64,000 bases of DNA from Dendrolimus kikuchii. Its lineage: Eukaryota; Arthropoda; Insecta; Lepidoptera; Lasiocampidae. This document shows, in pieces, positions 22,216 through 33,559 of this stretch. A program made the translations under genes and the position numbers. The number at the start of each line of letters is the position of its first letter. Positions within the stretch are counted from its first letter, which is position 1. The notes beneath the pieces were generated by a model, which was not told the origin of the DNA, made no database searches, and saw nothing but the letters and a program-made list of their open reading frames with translations. Location of the stretch: positions 16,479,435 through 16,543,434 of the forward strand of contig CM034389.1 of NCBI GenBank assembly GCA_019925095.2, given 5' to 3'.

Positions 22216-23460
22216 ATAGGTTGGGGAAAAAGTCTTTTCGCATATAGTATGTATGAACTTGTAACAAGATCTCTTTGGCTATACCATTTGTATCTGGCTG
22301 GTTTTGGTATCATTAAGAGTTTTAATTTTAAATGTGTGATTTTCATTTGTTTTTCTTATTGTTAAAATGAGTGAATTTAATGAAGAAATTCGATACATTT
22401 TAAAATTTTACTACAAAAAAGGTAAAAATGCAACACAAGCAGCGAAAAAACTTTGTGATGTTTATGGACCTTATGCAGTATCTGTGAGAGTAGCGCAAAT
22501 TTGATTTAAACGTTTTTAATCCGAAAATTTTGTATTCAAATATGCACGTCGCTCTGGTCGCCCTGTTACGGACAAAATTGATGCCATTTTTGACAAAGTG
22601 GAGCAAGATCGGCATATTAGTAGTTACAATGTAGCTGGAGAACTGGCAATTGACCACAAAACAGTTTTGGCGCATTTGAAAAAAGCTGGGTACACAAAAA
22701 CCTCGATATTTGGTTGCCTCATGAGCTCACTGAAAGAAACCTAATGAACCGTGTACTCATTTGTGATTCTTTATTACGACGTAATGAAACCGAACCATTT
22801 TTGAAGAAGCTGATAACTGGTGATGAAAAGTGGATCACGTACGACAAGAACATGCGAAAAAGATCGTGGTCAAAGGCCGGTCAAGTTTCACAGACTGTGG
22901 CGAAACCCGGGTTAACTCGCAACAACTGTGTATGGTGGGATTGGAAGGGCATTATTAATTATGAACTGTTACCGCCAGGCAGGACCATCGATTCTGAACT
23001 GTACTGCGAACAACTGATGAGATTAAAGCAAAAAGTTGAGAGAAAGCGGCCGGAATTAATCAACAGTAGGGGTGTGGTTTTTCACCATGATAACGCTAGA
23101 CCTCACATATCTTTAGTCACTCAGCAAAAATTGCGAATGTTTGGCTGGGAGGTGTTAATGCATCCACCGTATAGTCCTGACCTTGCACCTTCAGATTTTC
23201 ACCTGTTTCGGTCTCTGCAGAATTCCTTAGGTAGTGTCAGGTTAACATCACGAGAGGACTGCCAAAACCACTTGTCGCCGTTTTTTGATCAGAAGCACCA
23301 AAATTTTTATAGCAATGGGATCACGTCCCTACCTACAAGATGGCAAAAAGTTATCTAACAAAATGGCACCTAAATACTTTAGTCAAATATAAATAAACTT
23401 TATAAAAAAAACCTTTTGAATTTTTATATAAAATGCGAAGAAACTTTTTCCCCAACCTAA
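22216..23460 (+). mobile_element. Mariner element, inactivated copy
   Basis: The element begins ATAGGTTGGGGAAAAAGTC and ends CTTTTTCCCCAACCTAA. TA dinucleotides flank it (22214-22215, 23461-23462), matching mariner TA-target insertion. Its two ends show the same small 5'/3' asymmetry (ATAGG against TTAGG) as the copy at 41155-42440, so these are the true termini. Length is 1245 bp. Confidence 0.9.
22367..23358 (+). pseudogene. Mariner transposase, broken
   Basis: From ATG at 22367 the reading starts MSEFNEEIRYILKFYYKK. A stop interrupts it near 22502, a frameshift follows near 22700, and three codons are missing in the VMLWVWWDW segment. After the shift, 22714-23358 is open and keeps all three catalytic Asp residues (TGDEKW, HHDNARPH, SPDLAPSD) and the normal C-terminus. 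Such transposases cut and paste the element at TA sites. This copy cannot make a complete enzyme. Confidence 0.85.
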
Positions 23461-24349
23461 TATGTTCAGTGAAAACAAACATAAATTCCATTAAAAGGAT
23501 ATTTTAGTATTCGTTTTATAAATGGTTATATTTATGTAAGTTAACGGTCACACATAAAGTCTCGCGTTGTTAAATCTGATTTTATTTTTATTGCTTTAAC
23601 AAAAACAAATCGTTTTATGTTCAGATTTAAATTTCAGTGTTCCACCGGGGGCAGAATATCCCCGCTGTAATAAGGCGATGTTTTTATTACGCTGAGCCCT
23701 TCTAATAAGCGGACAGTCGCTGTTTGTTCACAAACAATCTCATCCCATTTCGTAATTTTACACCTATATCCACTGCAAAACGAAACAAAATTACACAGGC
23801 TAAATAAGTTGAAAAAACAAGGCTGCGAGTCTTCTATGTAAGACGGTATTCTTAGGAATGCCTACTCAATTTTCATTTCATGATAACTATTATGTCGACA
23901 AAGAATTTGTTTATTTCACACTTCAAAGCTTTCCACTTTTGTATACTTCATATCGTACTGCCACTTGCCATATTAAAAAAATCTGTCATAAACCTTAGTT
24001 TATAATAAAATATATATTCTTCTATTCTTCTTAACTTAACTGTTTACTATCCACATTGTACTGTTCTTTCTTTTTTATTTTACTTGTTATTAATTTCACT
24101 ATACCTAGACATAAGTTGTTAAAAGTATTTCTCAGTCAGTTTGCATGGAAGAGATCGCTTTAAGAGTTAAGGCCGCGATTTTGCTTTGCCGTTAAATTAT
24201 TGTAATTATTTATTCTGTAATTGTTTATTTGGTGAACAATATAGTGTTCTCTATTCTATCGTATCCCGCAGAAACTGTCCCACTTCTCGGGGTAAAAAAG
24301 TCTATGTTCATCACTATCTCATGTGCCTTACATCCAAATATCATGACAA

Positions 24350-24390
24350 CCTTCTTCATAGTCTTGTGAATGACAAGACTATGAAGAAGG
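24350..24390. repeat. Perfect 18-bp hairpin, 5-nt loop
   Basis: CCTTCTTCATAGTCTTGT (24350-24367) is repeated exactly inverted at 24373-24390 around GAATG. It is too short for a typical pre-miRNA. Confidence 0.85.
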
Positions 24391-24780
24391 AAACTTTAAA
24401 GTAGTAAATATCTTCATGGAAATTTGTTTAGAATAAAATTAATATTACCTATATTGTAGGCATAGAGAGATAATTCTTACTAGGAATGAAAATCGCCTAA
24501 TAAAATGTTATTCTGAAATGTCCTATAAGGTATATGACTACATAACGCCACAGACTATTTAATCTTCTGTTTTTGTAAACATTTTAGGCCGTATCAGTCA
24601 GACACTGAAAAGAAACTTATTATTAAGTGTAATGTGTATATTGCATAGTTTACGGTAATGTACCACTGGCAAAATTTACACGTTTATGAGATTGATATAG
24701 ACAAAAAATCCAGTCGTATCGGCACTTCTAACAAACGATATCTGTTATCTATATTCACACAGGAGGTAGGAGTAGGTAAG

Positions 24781-24821
24781 ACGTTCATGCATTGATCACA
24801 ATATGGTTAATGCATGAACGT
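24781..24821. repeat. Perfect 13-bp hairpin, 15-nt loop
   Basis: ACGTTCATGCATT (24781-24793) is repeated inverted at 24809-24821. Confidence 0.8.
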
Positions 24822-25053
24822 GCTAGGGTTCCCACTCGTGCTATAATATATAGTATCGTATTATATTTTAGCCAATTGTAAAAATGTACTATATTTTTCT
24901 GTATTTTTTTTTCTTTTTTGGATTTCATCGTTCGTTTTATTCAGACTGTCATGATTATTTTAAGCATAATATATCTATGCTAGCTAAAGCGATAAGTATT
25001 AGTATATACACATGGAAAATTCAATAATGAAGTAAATAACATATAAAATAAGA

Positions 25054-25234
25054 TCTATAATATTATAAATTTCTAAACATGCCTGTCTGTACGTTGAAGA
25101 TATAAAAAAACAACTAGAAAAGACTATATAAACGATAGAGAACGAGAGAGTGCGGGATTAACGAAATAACTACTGTGCCGATTTCATTGCGGTTTTTGCT
25201 GATCGACAGAAAATTCTTAGGCTTAAGATTTGCG
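25054..25234 (+). mobile_element. Helitron R copy, left part
   Basis: Starts A/TCTATAATATTATAAA, like the copies at 38411, 44828 and 60822, and continues through the GATCGACAG and TTTGCG landmarks. It is interrupted at 25234 by the R1-like LINE and resumes after 26834. Confidence 0.65.
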
Positions 25235-26507
25235 AGAAATGACGTGCGGTGTTCCACAGGGGTCGGTGCTTGGCCCGCTCCTGTGGAACATCGCATATGA
25301 CTGGACCATACGCGGTGCGGTCCTCCACGGTGTCAGCGTCACGTGTTACGCCGATGACACGTTGGTCGCGGCCCGTGGACGGACCCACCGGCAGGCGAGC
25401 CTACTGGCCTCTGCTGGGGTTGCGCACGTAGTCGATAGGATCCGGCGTCTCGGTCTGGAGGTGGCCTTGCACAAATCCGAGGCCGTGGTGTTCCACGGGC
25501 CTCGGAACAAGCCACCTCCGGGCTTGAGTATCACAATGGGAGGCACCACCATCGGCGTCGGGACGACGATGAAATACCTCGGACTCGTCCTCGACAGCCG
25601 ATGGGAGTTTTCGGCACACTTCAAGCGGCTGGCCCCCAGGCTCATGGGGGCAGCCGGCGCCCTATCACGGCTCGTGCCCAATGTGGGGGGGCCGGGCGCG
25701 CCGTGCCGAAAACTCTACGAGGGGGTCGTACGATCCATGGCCCTATACGGGGCCCCGATATGGGCGGAGTCCCTGACGGCCAAGAACGCCGCGTTGCTGC
25801 GACGTCCGCAGCGCGCGCTGGCCGTCAGGGCTATAAGGGGGTATCGTACGATCTCCTTCGAGGCGGCCTCCCTCCTAGCCGGATACCCACCATGGGATCT
25901 AGAGGCGCGCGTCCTTGCGGCCGTGTACAACTGGCGCAAGGACGCCCTCAGTCGGGACTTCCGTCCTGCGCCTCGGGAAATCGAGGCTAAAAGGGCGGAG
26001 TTCTGGCGGGATCTCATGGTGGAATGGCAGAACCGACTTGCGCACCCCAGCACCGGTCATAGGACCGTAGAGGCAGTTAGGCCCGTCCTGCCAAAATGGA
26101 TAGACCGGAGGCACGGCACCCTGACGTTCCGCCAGACGCAGGTACTGACCGGGCACGGCTGCTTCGGTCGGTACCTGTATCAGATAGGGCGTGAATTGTC
26201 GTCAGGGTGCCAGCACTGCAGTGCCAGCGTCGAGGACACGGCGATGCACACTCTGCACGAATGTCCAGCCTGGGAAGAGGAGCGCCGTGTCCTCGGCGCC
26301 ACCATCGGAAATGACCTGTCGCTCCCGGCCGTGGTCCAGGCCATGGTCGGGGGCCAACCCGAATGGGACGCCGTCGCCTCCTTTTGCGAGGCCGTCATGT
26401 CCGCGAAGGATGCGGCGGAGCGGGAGAGAGAGCGAGCAGCCGTGCTCCTCTCCCGCCGCAATAACCGGTCTCGGCGCCGGAGGAACACAGACCTCCGGCC
26501 GCCATGA
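25235..26507 (+). CDS. R1-like LINE ORF2, C-terminal part
   Basis: The frame begins just before TCGVPQGSVLGPLLWN, the conserved RT segment ahead of the active site, and continues to CYADDTLVAARG (catalytic Asp pair), GLEVALHKSEAVVF, and MKYLGLVLDSRW. The thumb and connection region follow. A zinc knuckle C-x2-C-x9-H-x4-C (CQHCSASVEDTAMHTLHEC) lies near the end, as in R1, TRAS and Jockey-group LINEs. The frame is open to the stop with no damage. The endonuclease and the first RT motifs are missing, so it is a dead-on-arrival copy. Clade R1 rather than another Jockey-group clade is inference. Confidence 0.8.
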
Positions 26508-26834
26508 ACGCGCGGCGCGGGTGACTGTCAGGGCAGGCTATAAGGCCGTCGCCCGCATCTAAAGCCGCTGAGTATGGGGCGCGTCGGTGCCCGCGCGCGC
26601 CCCTCTCAAACACGAGTACGGAGAGGCCCGCCCCTTGCTGGGGTGGGCCCACGCCAGCCGGGGTCGCGGAAGAAAAGCTCACGCATATCCCGTGACCCCG
26701 GCTCATGGTGTCAGGGTGCACCAAGGGGTTTTAGTGGGTATTCCGGCTTCTCTAGCCGGCGAGTCCCACACTCCCCCGCCGAAGTCCCCCCGGCGGGGGG
26801 GTCCACAAATGGATTTCCCCTTGTAAAAAAAAAA
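25235..26834 (+). mobile_element. 5'-truncated R1-like LINE insertion
   Basis: The 15-bp sequence GGCTTAAGATTTGCG flanks it (25220-25234, 26835-26849). The insert starts inside the reverse transcriptase gene, has a 3' UTR after the stop at 26507, and ends in ten A residues (26825-26834). The 3' UTR folds readily, for example CCGGC..GCCGG at 26743-26761. GC content is strikingly higher than in the flanks. Truncation, poly(A) and duplication together show target-primed reverse transcription. Confidence 0.9.
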
Positions 26835-26849
26835 GGCTTAAGATTTGCG

Positions 26850-27105
26850 CTACTTTTTATCCTGGGTATCTAGCGGAATTTTTTATGGGAATTATTTAAT
26901 ATGTCCAAATAAAAAAAAAAAAAATCCTATGTGATTTTTTAATTGATGGATAACAATTTTTTTTAAATGTAATAAAATAGGTGTTATTTTTTAACCCGGG
27001 AATCGCGCGAGAATTTTCCCGGGAGCGGTGTGTAGTTGTTCGGATGCATAAAAATTAGCTTATTCCGACACAGTTTTCACTGAAACGATAGCTTATATTC
27101 TTTTT
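26850..27105 (+). mobile_element. Helitron R copy, right part
   Basis: Continues the copy from 25054: CTACTTTTTATCC, then AACCCGGGAATCGCGCG and GCATAAAAATTAGCTTATTC, in the same order as 38411-38913. The CTAG terminus is not found. Confidence 0.6.
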
Positions 27106-27640
27106 TAAATGCTGTGGTAATTTGTGTCCTCGGTATATATATTCTATTCATTATTTTTTTACAATATATGACGCCTTGTAATGCCTAGCATTACAACGGT
27201 AGCCTCATTCTCAAATCGAAAGTATTAGGAATCCTTTTCATAATAAAAACGTCCGAATACCAAAGAGGTTGGTTACCGTGCTATATTTTATATAACAAAA
27301 ATACTATATTTTCTTCGAAAAAAGTGGCAGCCTTAGAGAGTGCTCCTATAAATATTCTTTAACTAAGCTACATTATACATCAATAAATTATTACATGAAA
27401 CGTAACTTAACGTACGATAATAAAGCTTTCAATTTGACATTTATATGCACCGGACCTGCCAGTTATCCAGTCAATTCAATATCTTCCGTATTTGGAAATA
27501 CATTCAGTACTTGTTGAAAGCATATCAAAATGTTTATTTTGTATATATGTAAATGCAAGCCCTCATTTTAAATTATAACGAAACTTTGCATTCTCAAATT
27601 GTTAATAAATGAGACGCTAATATGACAGTTAAGCTTCAAG
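27106..27640. other. AT-rich DNA without recognised features
   Basis: Nothing supported. Confidence 0.5.
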
Positions 27641-27830
27641 AAATTAGCGAGTGTATAATAAGATGTGGTATTAACATCGAGCTTGGCGTATATTATAACT
27701 GCATTATCATTTAAATATTCATGAGGAGCAAACTTCCCACAGAGTGAAACTGGTGACGAATTCGACTCATCCGTCGCAGCCAGTTTAGTCCATGAATATG
27801 GAAAACGCGAACATGCCGCTTAGGTTCTAT
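27641..27830. other. Non-repeat block with POU-like sites, possible conserved DNA
   Basis: Holds TATTCATGAG and ATGAATATGG in a locally GC-richer patch with no match to window repeats. No coding signal. Regulatory role is conjecture. Confidence 0.2.
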
Positions 27831-27971
27831 TGAATTAAAATGAATCTATAGAAAAATTTAACCACTCTCCCAAAATCGAGTGTAGGCCGTCTATTCGTAT
27901 CAATACCCTCTAAAAGTTTAATTAATATTCATATTCATATTTTGTAACATACACCCATGAGAACGTACAAC

Positions 27972-28110
27972 TAACCCCCAAGACACAGGTGCAAACCTAT
28001 TTTGGGGGTTAAGGAAACGACATGTACATATACATAGATTTAAATTAACTTAAACATTCTTTGTCCTTGTATCTGGCTTTTTTATAATAAATTATTATTA
28101 TTAAAAAAAA
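27972..28110 (+). repeat. Hairpin followed by an ATT-type tail, probable LINE 3' end
   Basis: TAACCCCCAA (27972-27981) pairs with TTGGGGGTTA (28002-28011), with an inner AGGT/ACCT pair. About 80 bp later comes AATAAATTATTATTATTAAA, a tail style seen in LINE 3' ends. The family was not identified. Confidence 0.35.
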
Positions 28111-28183
28111 ACATTTTTTGTTAAATCTACTTCATATTTTTGTTAAATCGTATCAACTTAAATAGTCTAAACTTTCCTTTACA

Positions 28184-28210
28184 AATATATATATATATAT
28201 ATATATATAT
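28184..28210. repeat. (TA)n microsatellite
   Basis: Uninterrupted TA repeats. Confidence 0.9.
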
Positions 28211-28529
28211 TTGATTAATTTTAAATATTACATCATCCTTGTATATAATATATACATTTCTAATAACCAATCTGTTTATACTTTTGTGTTCCTATAACGT
28301 TTTAATTAATTTAAAAGTGTAAATGTGTCGCATTTACCTATTTTGATATTTCAGCTGTACAATAGTTAATTTAAATTTAAAAAGTTACTTAATAAAAAAT
28401 TATAATTAGTTTTGATATTTATATTTATTGTGAAATTAGGGTACGTCATCAACTCTAAAAGTACAAACAAGGACATATTAAAATTCTCTTAATGCCACGA
28501 AGTAGCATATAATAAAGCTAGAAAAAGTA

Positions 28530-28957
28530 TAATAAAACTACGTTTTAACGGTTTTAAGCGCGGTGATGTATTTGATTTTTGTTATTCCTACGTTTCAGCC
28601 ACTTTTCTGTGGCCGTGATCACGGAAGACAAAGATGTCAAGTGTCAACGAGTATGTTCATTATTTATACTTGTTCATTTTAATTATTTAGTTTTAATTTT
28701 GTTTATGGTTATTATTTACTATAGGGGAGCCTAATCTAATTTAACACCGCTTCACAACATGTTGCGAATAAGTTGGCGGTAGGCTAAATAAAACTTTAAC
28801 AATACTCATTGACACTTGACATCTTTGTCTTCCGTGATCACGGCCACTGAAAAGTGGCCGAAACGTCGGAATAACAAAAATCAAATAAATCACCGCGCTT
28901 AAAACCGTTAAAACGTAGTTTTATTATTTATACAAGTCGCAAAATCTTTAAAAAAAT
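28530..28957 (+). mobile_element. Palindromic retroposon-like element P, copy 1
   Basis: Two arms of about 128 nt (28530-28657, 28798-28926) are near-perfect inverted copies around a ~140-nt spacer. Outer arm ends read TAATAAAACTACGTTTTAAC. An A-rich tail (CAAAATCTTTAAAAAAAT) follows on the right only. The 12-bp duplication CTAGAAAAAGTA flanks the unit (28518-28529, 28958-28969). There is no coding frame. Each arm holds GGCCACTGAAAAGTGGCC next to GAAACGTCGG. A transcript would form one long double-stranded hairpin. Confidence 0.8.
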
Positions 28958-28969
28958 CTAGAAAAAGTA

Positions 28970-29999
28970 GTCGAATACATTATTTAACTAAGGAAATCAC
29001 TTACTGGTAAAACGTACGTCACGGCTCATATAACAAAGTGAGCTAACATGGGTCCCGGTAATGTCAAGTAGATAGTCCAAAGATATTGATTAAACTAGCC
29101 CGCGTAAGAAGTCGAGTGCTATCGGATAAATAAAAATCAATATCTGAATCGGTTGCGAGTTTTCCTCACAGTCCATTTGCTATAAGAACGTAGTGCTTTT
29201 TCAAAGGGATCTCTCCAGTCCTTATTTCGAGATCCTTTAGAGCCACACTTGAAGAACAGCGCGGTGCCTTTAGGGTCCCGCTTCCGCCCCTCCGAGAAAT
29301 GCCCGAGATAAGAGAGACGTTTTGGCGCCATTCATGTTTATGGCGGGGCAAATGGCCTTAGAATACTGCGCACTTGTTATAAATAAGTACATACATACAA
29401 TTTATTTAAAATGATTAGAGCTAAATTGAAAAATGTGGCGACACTCCGATTCATTGCTCTCTTAAGGTCCCAGTTAAAGAAAATTATAAGAAGTAAAAGC
29501 TATCACATATTGAATAAGGGTTCTATAATATCGGTTATATTCTTTTAAGTTATTCGGCGTGTTTTACACCAAGTATAATTATGTAATTAATTAAAATATA
29601 TAAAACTAAATTTAATAAAGTATCCAAAAACTTTAGAATAGAGTCAGAAACATAATATCTGCCAACCCAATTGAAACATAAGTATTGAAATGATTAAAAT
29701 TCCCACTGCTATCCGCCACGCTTTTTTAAGGCGGATTGGCAGGTTTCACGCATCTGTTATCTCGATGTGTGGGTTGTTACTAATATGTATATTAAAAGTG
29801 TCTAAGCGATGTATGCTTTCAAAATGTAAATTTTCGGATCACATCCTTCGAATGAGACTCTGTTTTCTTAGGCACTAAGCTCCCAATTCGGTTGAAATGG
29901 AATACGGTAATTTGACAAAATAGATATTTTCAAACTGCGAAACGGAGGGACGAGACAGTATTACTTTATTTTACAAAATGTAGTCTGCGTAAAATTTTA
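28970..29999. other. Non-coding DNA without recognised features
   Basis: A GC-richer stretch at 29160-29350 has an open minus frame, but no recognisable domain or splice structure. Confidence 0.45.
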
Positions 30000-30120
30000 T
30001 AGGGGCCCGTTTGCGAGGGGTGAGAAAAGCGATGATCATTAACAGCCTACCTATACGCTAGCGGCGCGCGATGCGCCGCTGGTCACCGCGCGCCGGCCCG
30101 CCGGCCGACTCGTTTATTTC
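30000..30120. other. GC-rich block with perfect palindrome
   Basis: GCGGCGC (30061-30067) and GCGCCGC (30073-30079) form a 7-bp stem with a 5-nt loop, next to CGCCGGCCCGCCGGCC. It is unrelated to window repeats. It could be promoter or conserved non-coding DNA; no gene is visible beside it. Confidence 0.3.
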
Positions 30121-32709
30121 AATTACTTTCTCGACTCTTAATATTGAACTAAGTCCTTTCCATAAATTGCTTTGGTTTCTCTTTCATTAACAGTAACAAA
30201 AAAAATATGTGATGATTTGTAAACTTTACATAAATATTGGCCAAATAGAATTGAAAATAACAGGGGCGCCACTTTCGCAACTTTGTTACAACTTCAATGT
30301 TATATCGCAAGTTATTTTGATACTTACTGGAGATTTTTAGTATTACGTCAAAAATCATGCAAGTATCAGTTTCTTTATTTATGACATGCAATTCTTCAAC
30401 ATAACCTTTTGTTATGTTTACTTTAATAATAATGAATATAATTTAGTAAGCAAGAGCTTTAACACCTTGTGACTGTTAATGGATACAATTATTTAGTAAA
30501 ATAAGCGAAACGAACCGTTACAAACCTGTCGTCAATTCAGTGGTTCATTGGTAAATATCGTCAAATTATGACTAAAATATTTTTTCCTTAAGTCCAGCTA
30601 GATATCCTTGATAAACTTTAAAATTCTCAGCTCTTATGAAACTTAGTATTGTTAGATTAGTTAGTTATTTTTAATGGATTTTAGGCTTTGATCAACGTTA
30701 AAATTAAATTAACCTAGATATATTGCGAAACCCATATGTTCTACAAAATTTTCTAATCCATAAGACCACCTATTGTTTTCTGTACTTAAACTTCTTGAAC
30801 TGTATCTTAATGTTATGCAATATAGTATATTCTATTCTATATTCACTTTGTGTACAATTCAGTGAGATTCACTACAGATAAGAGAGAACATTGCCATAAG
30901 GCAAAAAAATTGTTCATGTTCTAGACATTATGGCAAGATTTTACTTGTTTATTAGGGTGTCGCAAAAAACTACTTTTTTTGTTTTTGTGTCTCGTATGAA
31001 AAAATGTTTGAAGTTGATGTTTCAAGAACTCCTGCAAAGGACAGCTCAAAAAAAAATTGAGAGGATTTTTTTTCATTCAAATTTTTTTCTCGTTAAGTTA
31101 ATTTTATAGACCAAAAAATAATAAGTTTCTGAAAGTTTCAATTCAAAATTATAATTCGCTAAAGGTCGCTCATAATTTTTTTTAATGTAATTAGTGCATT
31201 ACATTAGATTTTTTTGAGCGAGTAATGTACTAGTAATTTTAAGAATAATTATATTTTTTGCATTGGTGTTTGATTTTTAGTTCATCTAGTGGTGTTTTTT
31301 TTTTATAGATTATATGACTAAGCAAAGGAAAAATATTTGGAATATTAATGAAAATTTTAAAAGGCCTCTCGAAAAAATCTAAAGTAACACTTTTTGTTTA
31401 TTTTTAACAATAAAATCATAATCTTAAGTTATATACATAATTATTTACTTTTGATAACGAGGATGAATATACGCGTCATATATACCCATAAGCGTTCCAC
31501 TGCTGGGATTAGACTCTTATATTTCAGGGAATGGACGATATACTCGTCATATTAGTATGAGTTACACACATCGGTAACCATGGTATACAGGTTTTACTCG
31601 CGATGTTTCATTAATATTTTACACCTAATATTTGTGACAATATGCACATTGGATGAAAAAGTCTGCCTAAGCGAAACATGCTTCTTGGCTGGTATCTGAA
31701 TTCACGTCATTTAACGAGAAACAGGTGCGTTAGCTGCTACAACAACAACAGTACTACGTACAAAAGTACCACAATTTAAGGGGAAGAATATACAATAAAT
31801 TTCCGCAAGATATGGATCTGAAATTAAAACGAGCTAAGTTTTTATCTTTGATTTTGTACATTATTAACAAATTGTTACTAATTAATCAATATAAATATAA
31901 ATTAATTGAATTTACACTTTAAATTTTAACAGTTTACACAAATCTCAGAGCTAATAGTTACCGCATAATACACTAACAATAAGAACAATTTCATAAATAA
32001 AATTGACAATACAACCTGTCAATTTTTATTAAAGAATCTAAATGTATTTTAAAGCCTAGTTTTCGCTAGTAAATGCGTATCTCTTGATACTGTTAGCACT
32101 AACTGAAATACTCGTAAACAAGCTACATTGAGCTCGTCCGAAACATAAAAAGTGGAAATTGGAATATAGAGGTAAAGCCCAATAGGTCGGCGCGGGCAGA
32201 GTTTAGGCGTGTCCTCTGGGGCACTTGCCAAACAAAGTTTTTGTTTTATCAAACTGGTAATTCTCATTTTTTGTTTTATTGCCCTTAAAGCCCTTGAGAT
32301 TTATGGGTAGCCACTTTGCATTAATTTCTCATTCATTACAGATCTTCTGAATTTTAGGTATTTTTTTAGGAGCGGCATTGAGTGTAACTTACCGTGAAGT
32401 TAAGCGTTTATGTATTCTTACTGGGTACAAATAACGTCATGAATTATTTAAATTAAGTTATGATATAACAAAAGGAGACCCCATAGTAAGAAGCAAAACA
32501 GAGTAGCAGCCCTTAAAAGCCCCACTCTAAGGTCCTCACACAAACAGTACGTATACGCATTATCCCTATACAAGGCTGCTAGGCGTGTGCAAATTACCTC
32601 ACGATATTGTCTTTCACTGCGAGAACTTGATCATTTTATCAGTACACACTATAGAAACTAGGATTTGTGGGTACATATTTATACTGAGACATATGTGTGC
32701 GTAAAAAAG
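30121..32709. other. AT-rich DNA without recognised features
   Basis: Over 2.5 kb with homopolymer-rich sequence near 30950-31400 and no supported gene, repeat or exon. Confidence 0.5.
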
Positions 32710-33030
32710 CCCTAGTAGTTTAGTGGTTAGCGCACGCATCTTAAACACAAAGGGAGAAAAGCATGCACCACTTAGGCAGTTTTCTGACTTAGTGTGCGTA
32801 TTGTTATAATTACCACGTGTTGATGTTGACGGAAAACATCGCGATGAAACCTGCACATCAAGATAACTCATCAATTATGACACATATGTCATAACATGAC
32901 ACATCTGCTACAACCGCCAATCCGCTTTGGACAAGCGTGGCGGATATACTGTCCATTCCCCTATGCCAATAGGAGGCCCGATCTTAGCAGTGGGAGGTAT
33001 ATGGGCTGTTACTGTACTGTACCTAAGCCA
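32710..33030 (+). repeat. tRNA-headed SINE, copy 1
   Basis: TAGTTTAGTGG at 32716-32726 is a perfect pol III A box. The body shares CGATGAAACCTGCACATC, ACCGCCAATCCG, ACTGTCC..TTCCCC, GGAGG.CCG and GGGCTGTTA with 62262-62575. The B box is lost. Confidence 0.6.
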
Positions 33031-33559
33031 CCACAACATACGAAAAAGAAAGATAAAGAGTAAAAATAGCTGCTAAAGTATTCCTAGTATAATACCCATC
33101 CATGTTGGTTATCAATTCCAGATAATTAAAAAAGCTTAGTTAACAAGCCATACTTAACCTCCTCTGAATAGAAAATGTCGGATTATATATAATATGCTAT
33201 GCTATAATCCTAACAGCTTTAACTGAGATTAGAGTTAGAAGACAGAACTATTCAATTACCCATGCGATATGTAACATGTAAGAGACAACTACAGAACGTA
33301 AACTTCACAAATAAATTAATTATATTATTTATCATCTCGCCTTGGTATTAGCTTTGCTATAAATATATAATCACCGTGTTTAATTTTTATTGTGTATTAC
33401 ACTGTATTGTATTATTTGATAAAGGTGAATGAGGCAAGCTGAAAATTAAATTCGCAAAAATTCTTTTATTGCTCTATTCTAATCTAAAAATCAAACATAA
33501 AAACTATAAAACATCTTGTTTTAATTGTTTTTAAATTCACCACAATGGCAGATAAAAGA
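33031..33559. other. AT-rich DNA without recognised features
   Basis: Nothing supported. Confidence 0.5.

Larger units (their letters stand above)
23463..25053. other. AT-rich DNA with two perfect hairpins
   Basis: No gene was recognised. The hairpins at 24350-24390 and 24781-24821 are listed separately. Confidence 0.5.

Noticed and set aside
24350..24390. The 18-bp hairpin as a microRNA precursor
   Set aside because: At 41 nt with a 5-nt loop it is too short for a usual precursor, and there is no expression evidence.
25401..26562. Several long frames opposite or overlapping the R1-like LINE ORF
   Set aside because: They arise from the very high GC content and few stop codons; the frame with RT and zinc-knuckle motifs is the real one.
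29137..29351. Two overlapping minus frames in a GC-richer patch
   Set aside because: No recognisable domain or exon boundaries, and composition alone is weak evidence.
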